A DNA stretch of 64,000 nucleotides, taken from Toxorhynchites rutilus septentrionalis (lineage: Eukaryota > Arthropoda > Insecta > Diptera > Culicidae). Where the stretch lies: contig NC_073744.1 of assembly GCF_029784135.1 (NCBI RefSeq), positions 29,060,981 to 29,124,980 on the forward strand. Direction: 5' to 3'. The notes under the pieces are model-generated. The model was not told where the DNA came from. It ran no database searches and saw only the letters and a list, made by a program, of their open reading frames with translations. The translations under genes and the position numbers were made by a program. Positions 1 through 12,304 of this stretch are shown piece by piece (the stretch's first letter is position 1; each line of letters opens with the position of its first letter).

Positions 1-575
1 TTATTGTCTTTTTTCTAGTAAATAATCTCTTTTAATATGTTTGTTGTATTATACCGTCATGTTCGCGAAATTTTATGAATTTGCTTATAATTTCCAACAA
101 TTTTTTTGATTGATTGAAATTTGTATTAAGATAAAAAAGATTTTTTAGTTTCGCTACGTTTTGTATTAACACACATGTCTTCGAATGTTTCGTAACGTAA
201 CTCCTAAACATATGTCTTTATCATAACGATGTATTTGGAAAAGTTGTTGGGAATTATAAGCAAATTCATAAAATCTCATGAACATGATGGTAGAACATGA
301 ACATATTTGAAGGGCTTATTTACTATTAAAAAGACAATAAATTAGAAATATTTTTTTAAATATTTCGAGAATGGCTACGTTTAGAAGGAGATTGATAATA
401 ACCTTTTTTGTTTTAGATCACATCAGGATTCATAATTTGTGGCTAAAAATGATTGCTAACATACAAAAATTCGAAGTTTCGATAATTCCTAAAACTTCGA
501 TGTTCCACCAATTTCGTCAAAAATTGTTTTTATTTTTTATTTTGTAAATAACAAAAAGAGTACTAATTTTTTTTC
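1..575. repeat. Palindromic repeat, family M copy 1
   Basis: Bases 1-110 and 236-347 are inverted copies of each other. The left arm begins TTATTGTCTTTTT and the right arm ends AAAAAGACAATAA. The part from 190 to about 575 is repeated at 13325-15230 once two later insertions are removed there, which shows it is a dispersed family. No reading frame worth reporting lies inside. It is probably a foldback or MITE-like element. The left boundary may lie outside the window. Confidence 0.6.
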
Positions 576-1004
576 TCAGTTTACTTTTTTTTCATATTCA
601 ACCATCAATAATCTATAACTCTTTCTAAGACACTAATTCGGTACGACTCATAGTTTTTGAGGTATAAATTATCAAAGATTTCTCTTACTCAAATCGATAC
701 GCCCTGTTCAAAAATTCCCAATTGCTGTGAAAAACTCATATTTTCTCCAACCCAAACGGAATACACACTTTCATTGGAATCAAAAATACAAGTTTTTAAA
801 ATCTGCATTTTTAGAATGGATTCATTTGGAATTGCTGTTATAACCTGGGAAATTATAGTCTTCTCCTGGTTTAAGCCATATTTCACTTAGAATTGCTATG
901 TCAACAACTTCTTTATTATGGAAATTCTTTATTAGTTCTCGTGTATCCATAGAACGTATACAATTAACATTATTCTGAATTATTGTTAAATAAAAAACCA
1001 TTAT
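576..1004. other. Low-complexity AT-rich stretch, nothing recognised
   Basis: Short open frames here overlap on both strands and have no recognisable domain. I see no gene, RNA or clear repeat boundary. Confidence 0.4.
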
Positions 1005-1170
1005 AGGACGACCAAATCATTCTACTAAACAGTTATTTCCAAAATTTCGCAGCATTCTACAATAATATACCAATTTTAAACAACCGACTTGAATAAAATA
1101 ACAGCGTAGTTCTACGTCAACAATGTGGTCGTATCTTGGGCACAACCTCTTATTATTTTTTTTTGGTTTT
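1005..1170 (+). repeat. Family Q element, end-2 fragment
   Basis: This matches the last 150 bases of the 2.8-kb element at 43166-45985. It has the same GACCAAA start, an AAACAA-GACTT-AAT tract, the palindrome CGTAGTTCTACGTC near 1103, and a terminal hairpin of the type GGTCGTATC/GGGCACAACC. The rest of the element is missing or too diverged to recognise to the left. Confidence 0.6.
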
Positions 1171-2266
1171 AAACTGTATATTCGATTCTTACCTGAACAA
1201 CAAAGTTATCCTACAATCTTAAAACACCCGAATTTCCGAAATGTATCCTTTTCCGCGGAAAACTGTTGCCGCCAAAGGTCGTGTTGTCAAGAGTTGATAC
1301 TCAGAAGACAGTGTTTGTTTTGTCGATTGAAAACCAAATAATGACGAGTGATAGACTTGACGAAACCATTCCAAGAAGGATTCATGAAAACAAATGATTG
1401 CTGAAATTACACAACTCAAATGGTATGTTTTCGGAAAGAAATTTAACGTTGGAATTGACTGCTCCAAGATGAACAAAAACATGCATATATCTGTTTGAGT
1501 AAACGATTTTTTTCTAGTGATGAGGCGATGTTTGATTAAGGGGGTATTCTAGTGTACAGACACCATCAATTATTTCATTATTTGTTCCATTATCTTTTAA
1601 CAACGCAACGAGCTGAGAAAGTGGAAGAGTAAAAAAAAGTTGTGCCATGGCGTACACGATTCGGTTATCTTCTAAATCAATAAAGATGAAGTGTTTTAAA
1701 TTAATATTTCAATTTTTTATCGCTTTTTTATCGTGAAACTATCTATATAAATAAAAATGTAAAGCCAAATGCGTTGCTAAGCGCGAAACCCGAAGAAGAA
1801 TCGTCCGATTTGAGCAATCTGTATTTTGAGCCATCTGTCTCTGCCCGTAGATCAATATTATAGAGGGAAAAATCGGAACATTTTCGGAAAACTCTGAAGG
1901 AAGGTCGGAAAATTCGTAAAATTGATTTCCCATATGTTTTAAAATTACATCATGATAAGCGTTGTCAATCCATTCAATGTTTGCGCTATCGAAATTAATC
2001 TTTGTTTGAAAGTGGAAATGGATTTTCAAGTGAAATAACGGACTCCTATATCTTCTATTTTCTATCTATCTATATAAATAAAAATGGAAGGCCAAATGTG
2101 TTGGTAGGCGGAACACCCGAAGAAGAGATGGTGCTATTTGAGCCGTCTTTATTTTGTTATATTCATCTCTTCAATCAAGTAGATCAATATAGTGGAGAGA
2201 AAAAACGGAAAACTTTCGGAAAACTCTGATGGAAGGGCGGAAAATTCCGGAAATTGAATTCACATA

Positions 2267-4142
2267 TGACGAATTTCACGTCAACTTGACTGGCCGTTGG
2301 CAGCACCATCTCAGATAGCAGTGAAACGTTGTGGGTATAAAGACATGGGTCATTTAAGCAACTTTGCATACTTGAAATATTCGAAAAATAATTAGACAGC
2401 TTTTTGGAAAAAAACAAAACTTTTTTTACAAAAATTTATGACTTAAAAACTATGATACCTACAAAATTCATGTCAAAGGATGAATTGTACCAAATTGTTC
2501 AAATTTTCACGAAAAAGCACAAAAAAAAATTGCTGAAAAAAAGTTATTTTTAAAATTAAAATTTATTTTTCTCAAAAACGTATTTTTTTTTAAATTCTCA
2601 AATATATATATATGAATAGCCCTTAAAATTTCCAAAAAGTCATCCATACATCGAAAAATGAGCACTTTTACAGGGAAAAAGTTTTTCTAACAACAACTTT
2701 TTTATATTTTCTTTGAAAAAATTCAACTAATCCTAATTTTGTTTGAAGTCAAGATAGCGATATAGTGTATTCGACAAAGTTTTAGATCTTATTAGAATGT
2801 GAACTTTTGTCGAAGATGTCAACATTCTATCTATTATAATTTTTGGAACATAAGTCATTTTTGTATGAAGACTCCTGAAAAAAATATTTTTTGCTCGTAA
2901 CATTTTTGTGTGTAAATTCTCGAGTTTGACATGTTCTTGACATGTTTCCAAATAGAGAAAAGTTAACAGAGCATGTAAATTGCGATGATTTATACATAAA
3001 AATGTTACGAATTAAACATTAATAGTATTTTTTCAAAGAAAAAAATTAAAAAGTTGTTGTTCGAGAAACTTTTTCCATGTAAATGTGCCCATCGTCCGAT
3101 GTATGGAAAACTTGTTGGAAATTCTAAGGGCTATTTATATCTATTTTTTTCAGAATTTTTAAAACAAATGTTTTTGAGAAAAATGAATTTTAATTTTCAA
3201 AATATTTTTTTTTCAATGAAATTTTTTCCAAAAAATTCTTTGATAGTTTTCAATGAAAAGCTAAGTAGTTTCCTACATTTCAATCTCTGACCATCTATTT
3301 GTATATGTTATAGTTTTTGAACTAAGATTTTTCGAGAAAAAGTTGAAAAAACTCAAAATTAAAAAAAAAACCTACAAAAAAAATGTTGGAAAAAAATTTC
3401 ATTGAAAAAAAAATTAAAATTAAAATGCATTTTTCCTGAAAACATATGCTTTCAAAATTATGGAAGAAATAGACATAAATAGCCTTTAAAATTTCCAACA
3501 AGTTTTCCATACATCGGACGATAAGTACATTTACATGGAAAAAGTTTTTCGAACAACAACTTTTTCATGTTTTTCTTTCATCTATTAATGTTCAATTCGT
3601 AACATTTTTTGTATAACTAATCGCATTTTAATACACTGCTAACTTTTCTGTATTTAGAAACATGTCAAGAACATGTCAAACGTGAGAATTTACACACAAA
3701 AATGTTACGAGCAAAACATTATTGTTTTCAGGAGTTTCATACAAAAATTACATATATTGACATAAATTGTAAGGCCTATTCAAATATATATTTTTCAAGA
3801 ATTTAAAAAAAATACGTTTTTGAGAAAAATGAATTTAAATTTTAAAAATAACTTTTTTGTCAGCGAAATTGTTTGGTATTTTTTTGTGAAAATTTAAACA
3901 ATTTCCTACATTTCATCCTTTGACAATAATTTTGTAGGTATCATAGTTTTTAAATTAAAAAATTTTTGTAAAAAATTAAGAAAAAAAAATAGTTTTTTTT
4001 CCAAAAAGTAGACTAATTGTTTTTCGAATATTTCAAGTATGTAAAGTTGCTTACATGACCCATGTCTTTACACCCACAACGTTTCACTACTATCTGAGGT
4101 GATGCTGCCAACTCCTAAGACGAGTTGGCATGAAATTCGTCA
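2267..4142. mobile_element. 1.88-kb near-perfect palindromic element, TA target
   Basis: The left half (2267 to about 3200) is the reverse complement of the right half (about 3210-4142). The termini are TGACGAATTTCA and TGAAATTCGTCA, flanked by TA on both sides (2265-2266, 4143-4144). Removing it restores a continuous Helitron unit matching unit 1 (CATATG-TT), so the insertion site is visible. Paired blocks include CATGGGTCAT/ATGACCCATG and CTATGATACC/GGTATCATAG. There is no coding capacity. The TA target suggests mobilisation by a Tc1/mariner-class transposase, which is inference. Confidence 0.8.
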
Positions 4143-4372
4143 TATGTTCTGCAATTACATCGTGATATACATAGTTAGTCCATGTTTGCGCTAACGGAAT
4201 TCGTCTTTGTTCGAAGATGAAAATTAACTTTCATGTGAAAAAAACGCACTCCTTTATTTTCTAAAACTCTTCTATAAATGGATCGTCAAATGCGTTGGTA
4301 AGCGCAAAACTTGAGGAAGGAATCGTCCGATTTGAGCTGTCTTTATTTCATTGTACTTTCTGTATCAAACAT

Positions 4373-4649
4373 GTCGGTGCTCCCTTGGCCGAGTGGTTAG
4401 CGTCATAACTAACATGCCGGGTGTTCGGGTTCGATTCCCGTTCTGGTCGGGGGAATTTTTCGTCAAAGAAATTTCCTCCGGCTTGCACTGTGATCACGCG
4501 TATTCTAGAGCTTGCCACACAGAATGCATTCAAGGCATGTTATTTGGCATAGAAATCTCAACTAGGTACTAATAAAAATGACGCAAGTAATACTACGTTG
4601 AGACGGCGAAGTTCCTCTAGGAACATAAGTGCCATTGAAGAAGAAGAAG
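4373..4649 (+). mobile_element. tRNA-derived SINE (Feilai-like)
   Basis: The head carries a Pol III A box (GGCCGAGTGGTTAGCGTC, from 4388) and a B box (GGTTCGATTCC, about 4429-4439), as in a tRNA gene. The body ends in a (GAA)n tail, GAAGAAGAAG. A perfect 9-bp target duplication, ATCAAACAT, flanks it (4364-4372 and 4650-4658). This fits target-primed SINE insertion into Helitron unit 3. The tail and body resemble the abundant Aedes SINEs; the family name is from memory. It is not a functional tRNA gene. Confidence 0.85.
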
Positions 4650-4929
4650 ATCAAACATATATTCCATGCAACGGAGTGATTGAAGTGGTTGAAGAATCTT
4701 GAACGAGAATTGTGTCTGAAAATAATTTTATATTATAATGACAAATTTTGGTAGAAGTACTGAGAAATTTATAGTGAAAGGAGATTGTGAAGGGCCAAAG
4801 AGTAATTAATCAATTGAGAGTTCTGTGATTTAACCGACGAACGCTCGCTTAGTAAGAAAACGTGAATATTTGAAAGTATTTATATCAAAAAACAATTCTG
4901 GATGGGACGAAGTTCGCCGGGTCAGCTAG

Positions 4930-7900
4930 TGAAATAATAATATTCTATTGGTCCATGCGATAGGGAGATGTATAAAGATTTATTCGAATCAAATTTGGAA
5001 TGAATAGGCTCAGTAGAACTTGAAATATCATGTACGCCAGTTTGAATAAACTTGTTTTGAGAAACACGCGTTTGAAGTTTTGTGTCTTACTAGATTAGAT
5101 ACCGCATCACAAAAATGGCTAAAGCTCGGTAAGTTCAAAAACATGAAGAATAAAAATTGCATTTTTGACTGTGACCGTATAATAGAATTATATGGGGGTA
5201 ATGAAAAATTAAACACGGAACATGTAGGAAAAAATTGAGGATTTCGAATGCTTATAATTCGTATTTTTTGAGATAAACAATTGAAAAACTATGAAACGTC
5301 AAGCATTATCCAAACGCGCTAAGTGCCACGTTTTGATTGGTCCAATTTGTGCTCCAATGGCTCCGACCAAACGGAGCAACGGCGACTAACGACTGATTAT
5401 AATTTGAATACAAGCGAAACATTGCATCGACAAATCAAATAAATTCATCATTCATCATTCATTTTCTAACTATGAAACGGAGCTCATACGCTAAGACACC
5501 CGTTCCAGCATAACCACGAATATCATTATCAGCAGCGGGTAGCGTTAGAAGCGGCCAACGAGTTTTAGTTTTGTTGCCATTCGACGGACAATCGTCACCC
5601 ATCACTTTCTTGTAATCGATCCAGCAGTGATGGCATTGAATCCATTGGCGCTTTTCCGGGCCACAAAAGAGTTATTACAATACAGTTCGATGCGACAGTT
5701 TCATTCTCAAGTGCTATCCGAAATAATTAAAAAAGTGAACTGATTTTTGTTTACTTGGGGAGATCTTGTGTGAATTTGGGAATGTTTTAGGGCTTATTGG
5801 TGGTTTGTGATTCGAGCTCCATCTGCGAAAGACGAATCTCTTTACTAGCATGTCCGAAAAAAAAACCTCGCACTATTGAAAAACCAGAGCAGAAGGTCCA
5901 AAGCATTGCTTGAAAATATCTGTTCCACATCAATATTTCCAGTTGTACGTCAGACCACATTCGATCATTATACCATTGCAATCGGGATACCGAAAATGAA
6001 CCAACGCCAAACCTCACAATCACAGAAAGCCACTCCCAGTTGATCCATTCATTATTGTTCATTCTCTTTTTAGTTCTGTTATGCGTTCACGGAATGTGAG
6101 CAAAAGGAAATATCCCTAATTTTGTAATTCATTAATATAAATATACCAGTTCATTCACTATCTGCATCGGACACTAACGAAACAGAGAAATTCGTTGAGG
6201 AAGATAGGAAAGTACAGAATGCTCATAATAGTGACAAGAAATTAAATTGTTCAAGCATGCAAGGTTTCCGCCTCCATTGAAATACTTTCATTTTACATAG
6301 TGAATATACAATTCCAATTCCACTTGTCAGAAATGCTTCTTGGCTCAAATTTTGAACATTTAATTTTTGACTCAAATTCCGAACACACGAACATAAAAGA
6401 CACGACCGCAATAGGAATAATTCGAGCTTCCTTTTGCAAACGGATCAAACTGTGCTAGAGGATTAGCGGATGAAATTGCCAACATCCAGCTTTGGCTGAC
6501 GAAGTTTGCATTCGCTACTCGGATCGATTCTGCAGAATGCTTTCTCGCCGTCCAAGCCTATGCAATCCTTAGCTGTGAGTGTGCACGCAGATCTTGCTAT
6601 TTTGTTGGCATTTCCGCTTGCGCCACCGATTTGCGTTGCCCTTTCGGAGTAACTTCAAAAATAATTGAATAAGCAAGGCACTGTCTCAATGAGAAAATCA
6701 CACACTTATCGGGTTATTGAAAATGAACAGTCACAACATTTCTGACAATTCAATGGCAATGAATAAATGTGAATGAATTCTCATGACTCGAACTTTAAGG
6801 AAAGCTCAGATAGCACAGAATGAATATGAATGAACACAGTTGTAAATTTGTTTGCCGTCGAATGAATGACAGCAGCATCGATAAGCAAAATAAACGCGTT
6901 ACACTGATAAAAATATGTTTCCAACATTACTTAACCAGCTCGATATTTCCAAGCCCTGGTCCAAAGACCCCAAGGAGGCTGCTATCCATGGTTATTATGC
7001 AAAGAAAGAAATGGATAAACCTCTAAGCCATGAATTCCCTCTATGATCTTCTCAGGTTGAAAAATATAACGTCTATTCGAGGAATATTGGAGGAGTTTCT
7101 CGGCAACCATTTCAGGTCGTGAAAAAATTTAGAAAACCGTCGTTTTTGAAAATGTCTAGACTAGAATATCCCCTTAACTTGAACAGAAAAACAAGTGTTA
7201 TTATTCGGCAAGAGACAATAGACAATAGACAAAATACATCATCGAAATATGAACACATTTTAATCAGTCAAATACATTCAGATTAAATTAAAGTTTTCCA
7301 AAGATCAGCACCAATTAAGTGGTTCTTATCCATGAAAATGTTTAAATTCATCTTCTCTTTTTTGTGATAACAACGTCTTCCCCGAAAAAAAGATTAGCCT
7401 GATGCGACGGCTTAATGAAAAGTTGATCCCGTAGATCTCAAGATCTATTTTCACAGGAGCTCAACAATGACGAACGGAACATCCAAACACCAATACAAGT
7501 TCATCTGTCTGATGAATTTCACTATCACCTGTAGTGAAAAGGTGAAGGCAGCAGCAATATCACAGAGTCAGAATTTTCTCTGTAATTTGTTAATTGGGGA
7601 TAATCCCCTGGTGAAAATTTATTTGGTTCCGACAGTTGGTGTCACGAGGTAATTTGAGACCAATTACCATAGTATATTCTGAAGAGTATCTTTGAAGCGC
7701 CCTCAATTATAATTTTTAATTGAAAATAATTCATTACAATTAGGAAACTCACCTTTCACGGATGCCAACTTGCCTTCACCAGCTGTATCTCTCACTTCTT
7801 TTCCTGTAGCACACGTACACCCAAAAACAACACGTCAATTCACTCAGCGGAAGATTTTTGTATGGCCTCTAAAATTCAGACGCATGTATGCTTGCTTGGC

Positions 7901-9264
7901 ACAGGAACTACGCTCGAATTTCCAATTAAATTACGTAACACCCCATCTGTCGTTCTGCACGTTTTCGCAGTAAAAATCGCACCAATTTCAACTTTTTTCT
8001 TCCTTATCTTTGGTCCAACACTCCACATCTACGGCTGGAAATAGAACATATGTATCTTGGAAATTCACACCTTTCTCTGAATGACACCACCGATCACAAG
8101 CATCTATAGCTAAGCACACGCAAAGTATAAATTTTGCCGCAATATGTAGGATTCTTCAGCGCAATGTATTCCTAAATTTCTTTCTTCCGGTGCATCAAAC
8201 GTGTCATTCGCATTTCAGCACACAGAACTTGCACATAAAAATAAAACCCTCTCTACCTGCAATCCTTTTTACTCTTGACTCACTCTAATGCAGGTGTCGG
8301 AAAAACATTGTTGCTATTTTTCCTACCCATAGACAACAATACCCTACAACACAGCTTCACCGCTTCTTGCAAATCAATAATTTCCTTCCGAGCAGCAGGA
8401 ACTAGCCTATAAACATAACACTCTTAAGGGTAGAGATGTCGTGGCTTGACCTCCCCCACCCCACACACTACCCTCTGGTGAGGCCAGAAAAACTTGGCAA
8501 ATGCACTTATCGCTAGCTCTCCTGCACCAATCCGTCGTTCCCCACTTCAGCCTTCCGATCACGATCGCACTGCGTTTGTGTTTTATTTTTCAATCTAACG
8601 ATTCCACCCCCAAACCGCAATTCTATCCGCAGCCTTCCGCTGACCACCGGACTCTTCGAAGAAGGCAATCAATTTCCCGACCCACGGGGTGCCGTAAGGA
8701 AACAAACGGTATGGGGTTAGTGGTCCTCGTTCTTCTCCTCGGGGGCCAGCAGCCAGTAGCCATCCACACTCAGATACAGTGTTCGATGGGTACGCACGGG
8801 CTTCGAACGCGAAAAATCACCTTTGTCTGGCGACGAGAGCAAATTCTAACTGAGATGAAAAGCGAGGAAAAGTCGATGCATTCGGGAAAAAGCGGGCATC
8901 AGTAGCAGCAGCAGCAAAAGAGGCGCGCACACACACACACAGGCGGTAAGCCAAGCATCAGCATCAGAACTCAACCCCGTGTGGGGTATCTCAAGAGAGC
9001 ACCGGAGTCTCTCGTTCTCTCACTTTCTCTCGCACTGATGTTTCCCCTCAACGAACGAAGATGGGGAGAGCATGAGAGGAGCCACGGACACTCACCGATC
9101 GACGGTTTTCCCACCAGAACGAGTTTCATCTGATTTCTAGTATGGAAGAATATTTAACTCATTCACTTGGATTTGATGGTTCTAACAGCGCAACGAAACA
9201 AATCAACACACTTTTCTTTCTCAATTTCAAGGAGCTTAGTTCAAATCGTAAAAAGCGAGACTCA
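4930..9264. other. Mostly unique sequence without a supportable gene
   Basis: Many short open frames occur, but none shows a known domain, a splice-consistent chain or clear codon bias. The composition is mixed, becoming GC-richer from about 8440. It may hold intronic or intergenic DNA of a host gene. I see no structured RNA or repeat family in 4930-8400. Confidence 0.4.
8900..9060. promoter_or_regulatory. CAG, CA and CT/GAGA-type tract, possible promoter-proximal DNA
   Basis: A run of CAGCAGCAGCA near 8905 is followed by (CA)n at 8929-8941, then clustered CTCTCG/TTCTCTC/TTTCTCTCGC motifs at 9008-9032 and GAGAGC elements. Clustered GAGA/CTCT motifs are common near insect promoters. A 134-codon frame at 8501-8905 (+) precedes it but has no recognisable domain, so I do not call it a gene. 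This regulatory assignment is weak. Confidence 0.25.
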
Positions 9265-10195
9265 TAGGGGTAGTGGGGGCAAATTGGTCATGGGGGGCAA
9301 AGTGGTCACCTGCTTGTTTGATAGTATCACTATTGACTATAGATGCCGTATTGGTAGTCACTTAATGTTTGAAGAATTTAATTACTTTTGAGTCACCCTG
9401 TCGCATGTCAAAATATAAATAAAAGCAGAAATTGCTCTCTCGATAGCCATTAGGCCGTAGTTCTGTGTGCATGGTACCTAAGGAATTTCTCGTGAAATTT
9501 AGTTTATTCAATCTAATATGTTGGACAAATCATCAGACGACTGTTCACATATTCTAGGGGAGGTGAACAAATATTTTGTTTAATCTCAGCGATTAAATAG
9601 CATAGAAATTAGTTTGATGTTTGGGGGCAAAGTGGTCATAGGTGCCTAACGACTTACAATGTTCTGTTTACTAAAGCTAATATACCTCATCACATTCTGC
9701 TCTTGAAGAGGTTCCTTTTGTGGCTTTGACCCTGGAAAAATATGCCACCCCAACTAAACCAAGCCTCATTTTGCCGAACGTTATGTGTTTCTTGCAACGT
9801 TTTTGTATGCATCAGAAAATTTAAATTGAGACTCTAGGTGAATAGACCAAGTTTATTTCATACATGTACCTACTATATCGAACATGATTTGAACAAATTT
9901 GGACGAAAAAAACGCATACATCTATCACATTTAGCTTGATATGTGCAAGTAACCACTTTGACCCCACTAGGTGACCACTTTACCTCCAAGCAAAAAAAAT
10001 GTTCGATTTTTCACTTTTTTTTTCTAATAATGAAAAATGTACTATTTTGAATTTTTATAGTAAAAGCCGTTTGCTATCTTGAACAACAATGAGTTGAACT
10101 GTAATATTCTTCGAGAAACGGGAATTGGAGCGGTATGTGGACGCTGGAAATGGGCATATTTCTTAGGGTAACCACTATGGCCCCACTTCCCCTAT
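9265..10195. mobile_element. MITE-like element with GGGG..AAGTGGTCA-type ends
   Basis: The left end reads ATAGGGGTAGTGGGGGCAA. The right end, reverse-complemented, reads ATAGGGGAAGTGGGGCCAT, so the element has imperfect terminal inverted repeats. The motif GGGGCAAAGTGGTCA recurs inside (9294 onward and near 9624), as do related GTGACCACTT forms on the other strand. There is no transposase frame. A related design is present at 34784-35849. Confidence 0.6.
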
Positions 10196-10201
10196 ACCAT
10201 A

Positions 10202-10257
10202 CAGTGTCGGACACAACATTAAGACCATTGCTCAGGCAAAAAAAAGAAAGTGACAAA
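10202..10257 (+). mobile_element. Truncated Tc1-like terminus
   Basis: The bases CAGTGTCGGACACAACATTA following TA look like a Tc1-type inverted terminal repeat. The sequence is cut short by the start of the family P element at about 10258, so only one end remains. Confidence 0.4.
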
Positions 10258-10867
10258 GTTTATCTGTGGTATAAACGCAAGGGTGACGTAGGACTATCGT
10301 TGATTTAGTGATCATTTGTTTTTAGTTGCATCTGAATCAATTCTGGATGAATAAATAAATGAATATTTGGGGGACTTCGAGAGCGTTACGTTGGAGGCAC
10401 AATATTCAGCAAAAGAAGCAATCACACAAAAGTTGTATAATACATAATACATTGCTTGTATTGTGATATGATTTGTATTCCATTTCCAATAGACAAAATA
10501 TCTGTTGCATCAAATCAGTCTACATAATTTTTGCGTTCGCTCATCCTTTCTCACAACACCCATTTATCGTTTGAGAAATTGTTGAGTAAACATCGTTTGC
10601 CAGTGCGCGTAGAGCGGGGATTCCTTCTTAAGATTCATTGCACCTGTAATAAATTGCCGAAAGACGTGGTCTAACGTTGAATGTATTTTTCAATCCCAAG
10701 TGGAACTGGCAGATCATTTTTCGGAACCGTTTTCGATGCAGAGTATCAGCCTTCTCCTCCCCTCCTGATGGATCGGCTTTTATGCGCTCCCTCACAAATC
10801 GAAACAAAGTGAATGCGTTTCAGGTAAGGTCAGGTCAGATAATGAATCACTCGATCCCTCACCGTGG

Positions 10868-11110
10868 CTTAGAATGAAAGGGGTGTAAGTGATTTGATCG
10901 ATTTCTCTACATCGATTCTCTCTTTGGGTCATAACTTAGCTGCAAATACATTCTCAGCTGTATTTACCAATGTGGAAAATAGGTTGGAACCTCGTCTATC
11001 GGATTCTGTAGCAAACTTAAATTGGAAAGTTTTTGCAGTTGAGTTATTAACTATATAAAAAGTTGATGAAGAGAAATCGATCAAGTCACTTACACCCCTT
11101 GCATTCTTAG
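10868..11110. mobile_element. 243-bp MITE nested in family P copy C
   Basis: The left arm begins CTTAGAATGAAAGGGGTGTA and continues through GATCGATTTCTCT. The right arm is its inverse (AGAGAAATCGATC... CACCCCTTGCATTCTTAG). The arms are about 42 bp and imperfect. It is non-coding. It lies in the segment absent from family P copy B. Confidence 0.65.
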
Positions 11111-11659
11111 CCCCTCATGTTTTTCGCGATGCGAATTATTTTCCGTTGCGCGCGCATCCAATATTGGATACGAAAATATCCTACTATAGGAGAATAATCT
11201 TCAGAACCTTTCCTGCTAATTAATTGTACTTGATTGAAAAATCACAAAACCAAATGTATTCGATCGCAGCAGTATTATATGGATAGAAAACATTAAAATA
11301 AACTCTTTCGCTTGAATGTATTTTTCAATTCCAAGGGGAACTGGTAGATTATTTTTTCAGCAACGATTACATCTTTCCGGAATCTTCTCGATACTGAACA
11401 GCAACCAAATGAAATGAATTCCGCGCGTATATGTGTGTGTGTGGCGGCTGCTCCGATGCCTCAAGCGGAACCGTTTTTCGATGCTGATACTCTCTTGGTC
11501 GCCTTTTCAGTGGCATCACTCTCCTCCTGATGGATTCCCTTCTGGCCTAAGATGCACAAACAGACTCTTGGTGACACCGTTCATCAGCGCTTTCATGATG
11601 AACGAAGCTAGCTTCACCACAAAAGCGACAACATGCTCCGATCGCTGTTCAATTATAAC

Positions 11660-11692
11660 TGATTGGATCTCCGAGCGGCGCTCGCTTATATA
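11660..11692 (-). promoter_or_regulatory. TATA-initiator core promoter of family P copy C
   Basis: On the minus strand TATATAAG (11692-11685) is followed by TCAGTT (11662-11657). From the first T of the TATA box to the initiator A is 32 bases. Copies A and B have the same two motifs at the same spacing. Arthropod Pol II promoters and LTR promoters use a TCAGT initiator about 30 bases after TATA. Confidence 0.55.
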
Positions 11693-12010
11693 CCGATTGG
11701 TGATTTCAGTAGCCTGTTTTGAAAGCAGTTTTAAGGCTATTGAAACAAGTTTTTGGATCAAAAAGTAACAAGTATATAACGCGTAGACATTTTATCTTTC
11801 GAATGAAATGTTTATCATACCATTTCGTTCAGTTATTTAGGAGCTTTTAACACTCATTAACGTTTAACGTTTTCGAAACTTTGATTTTACACCCCGGCAT
11901 AGAAATGAAAGACATAGTCCTACGTAAAAAAATCCAATCCAGTGGTTCAATCCATTTATAATAAATTATTTGCATTGTTCGAAGAAATTTATAACATCTG
12001 TAGTTAAAAC

Positions 12011-12304
12011 CAAGGCGCCTGGAAGTATATCCTAAGGTGAGGCCGTTTCGTATCTAAGTTGGTTAGGGGAGCGGTATATGAAAACAGTACGGAAGAAAGC
12101 AGAAGGGGAATTATTTGCTTGAAGTGTGAAAGAGACAGACTGATCGGGACCGAGCTTCGTCACTAACGTATTGTGTTTTGTTTACCAACATACATTTACA
12201 ACATAAAAATTTACCAACAAAACACAGTAGATTTCCAAGATGGCTTGGAAATCTTATGCTTTTAGCAAGTTGGCCCACCTTGGGATATACTTCTAGGCGT
12301 CTTG
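12011..12304. mobile_element. 294-bp hAT/P-type MITE with exact 8-bp duplication
   Basis: The terminal inverted repeats are CAAGGCGCCTGGAAGTATAT and CAAGACGCCTAGAAGTATAT (right end reverse-complemented), extending to about 33 bp. A perfect 8-bp duplication, GTTAAAAC, flanks it (12003-12010 and 12305-12312). An 8-bp target is typical of hAT and P superfamilies. It is non-coding. Confidence 0.85.

Larger units (their letters stand above)
1738..4929 (+). mobile_element. Helitron-like element, three tandem units with nested insertions
   Basis: Three related units start at 1738, 2061 and about 4268. Each opens with a TCTAT..ATAAAT(A)nATG-type head and continues with a TCGTCCGATTTGAG-like block. 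Unit 1 is 323 bases; unit 2 is about 329 bases after its insertion is removed. The third unit ends with a short hairpin (GACGAA/TTCGCC) followed by GGGTCAGCTAG and then T. A 5' TC, a 3' hairpin before CTAG and a flanking T are the structural marks of Helitrons. No Rep-helicase frame is present, so it is non-autonomous. A 1.88-kb palindrome sits in unit 2 and a SINE in unit 3. Confidence 0.72.
10258..11925 (-). mobile_element. Family P element, copy C
   Basis: The left boundary has the hairpin-type end (GGTATAAACGCAAGGGTG followed by ACGTAGGACTA). The right boundary has the palindromic end TAGTCCTACGT preceded by a CCCGG(C/T)ATAGAAATGAAAGAC block. The body is shared with copies B (25728-27365) and A (40297-41412), including a TATA box and initiator on the minus strand. 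Relative to copy B it has extra sequence between about 10404 and 11140 that contains a separate MITE. An 81-codon minus frame (11516-11761) is shared in part with copy B, but only because the DNA is homologous; I do not call it coding. Confidence 0.65.

Noticed and set aside
4385..4440. Possible functional tRNA gene
   Set aside because: The A and B boxes are present, but the segment is the head of a 277-bp SINE with a target duplication and does not close into a mature tRNA with an acceptor stem.
8501..8905. 134-codon plus-strand frame
   Set aside because: No recognisable domain, repeat-rich 3' end, and a GC-richer patch that makes long chance frames likely. No splice or promoter evidence ties it to a gene.
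11516..11761. 81-codon minus frame shared with copy B as a possible family P protein
   Set aside because: The frame in copy B shifts after about 50 codons and copy F has another reading. It also runs upstream of and across the predicted transcription start, so conservation is at the DNA level only.
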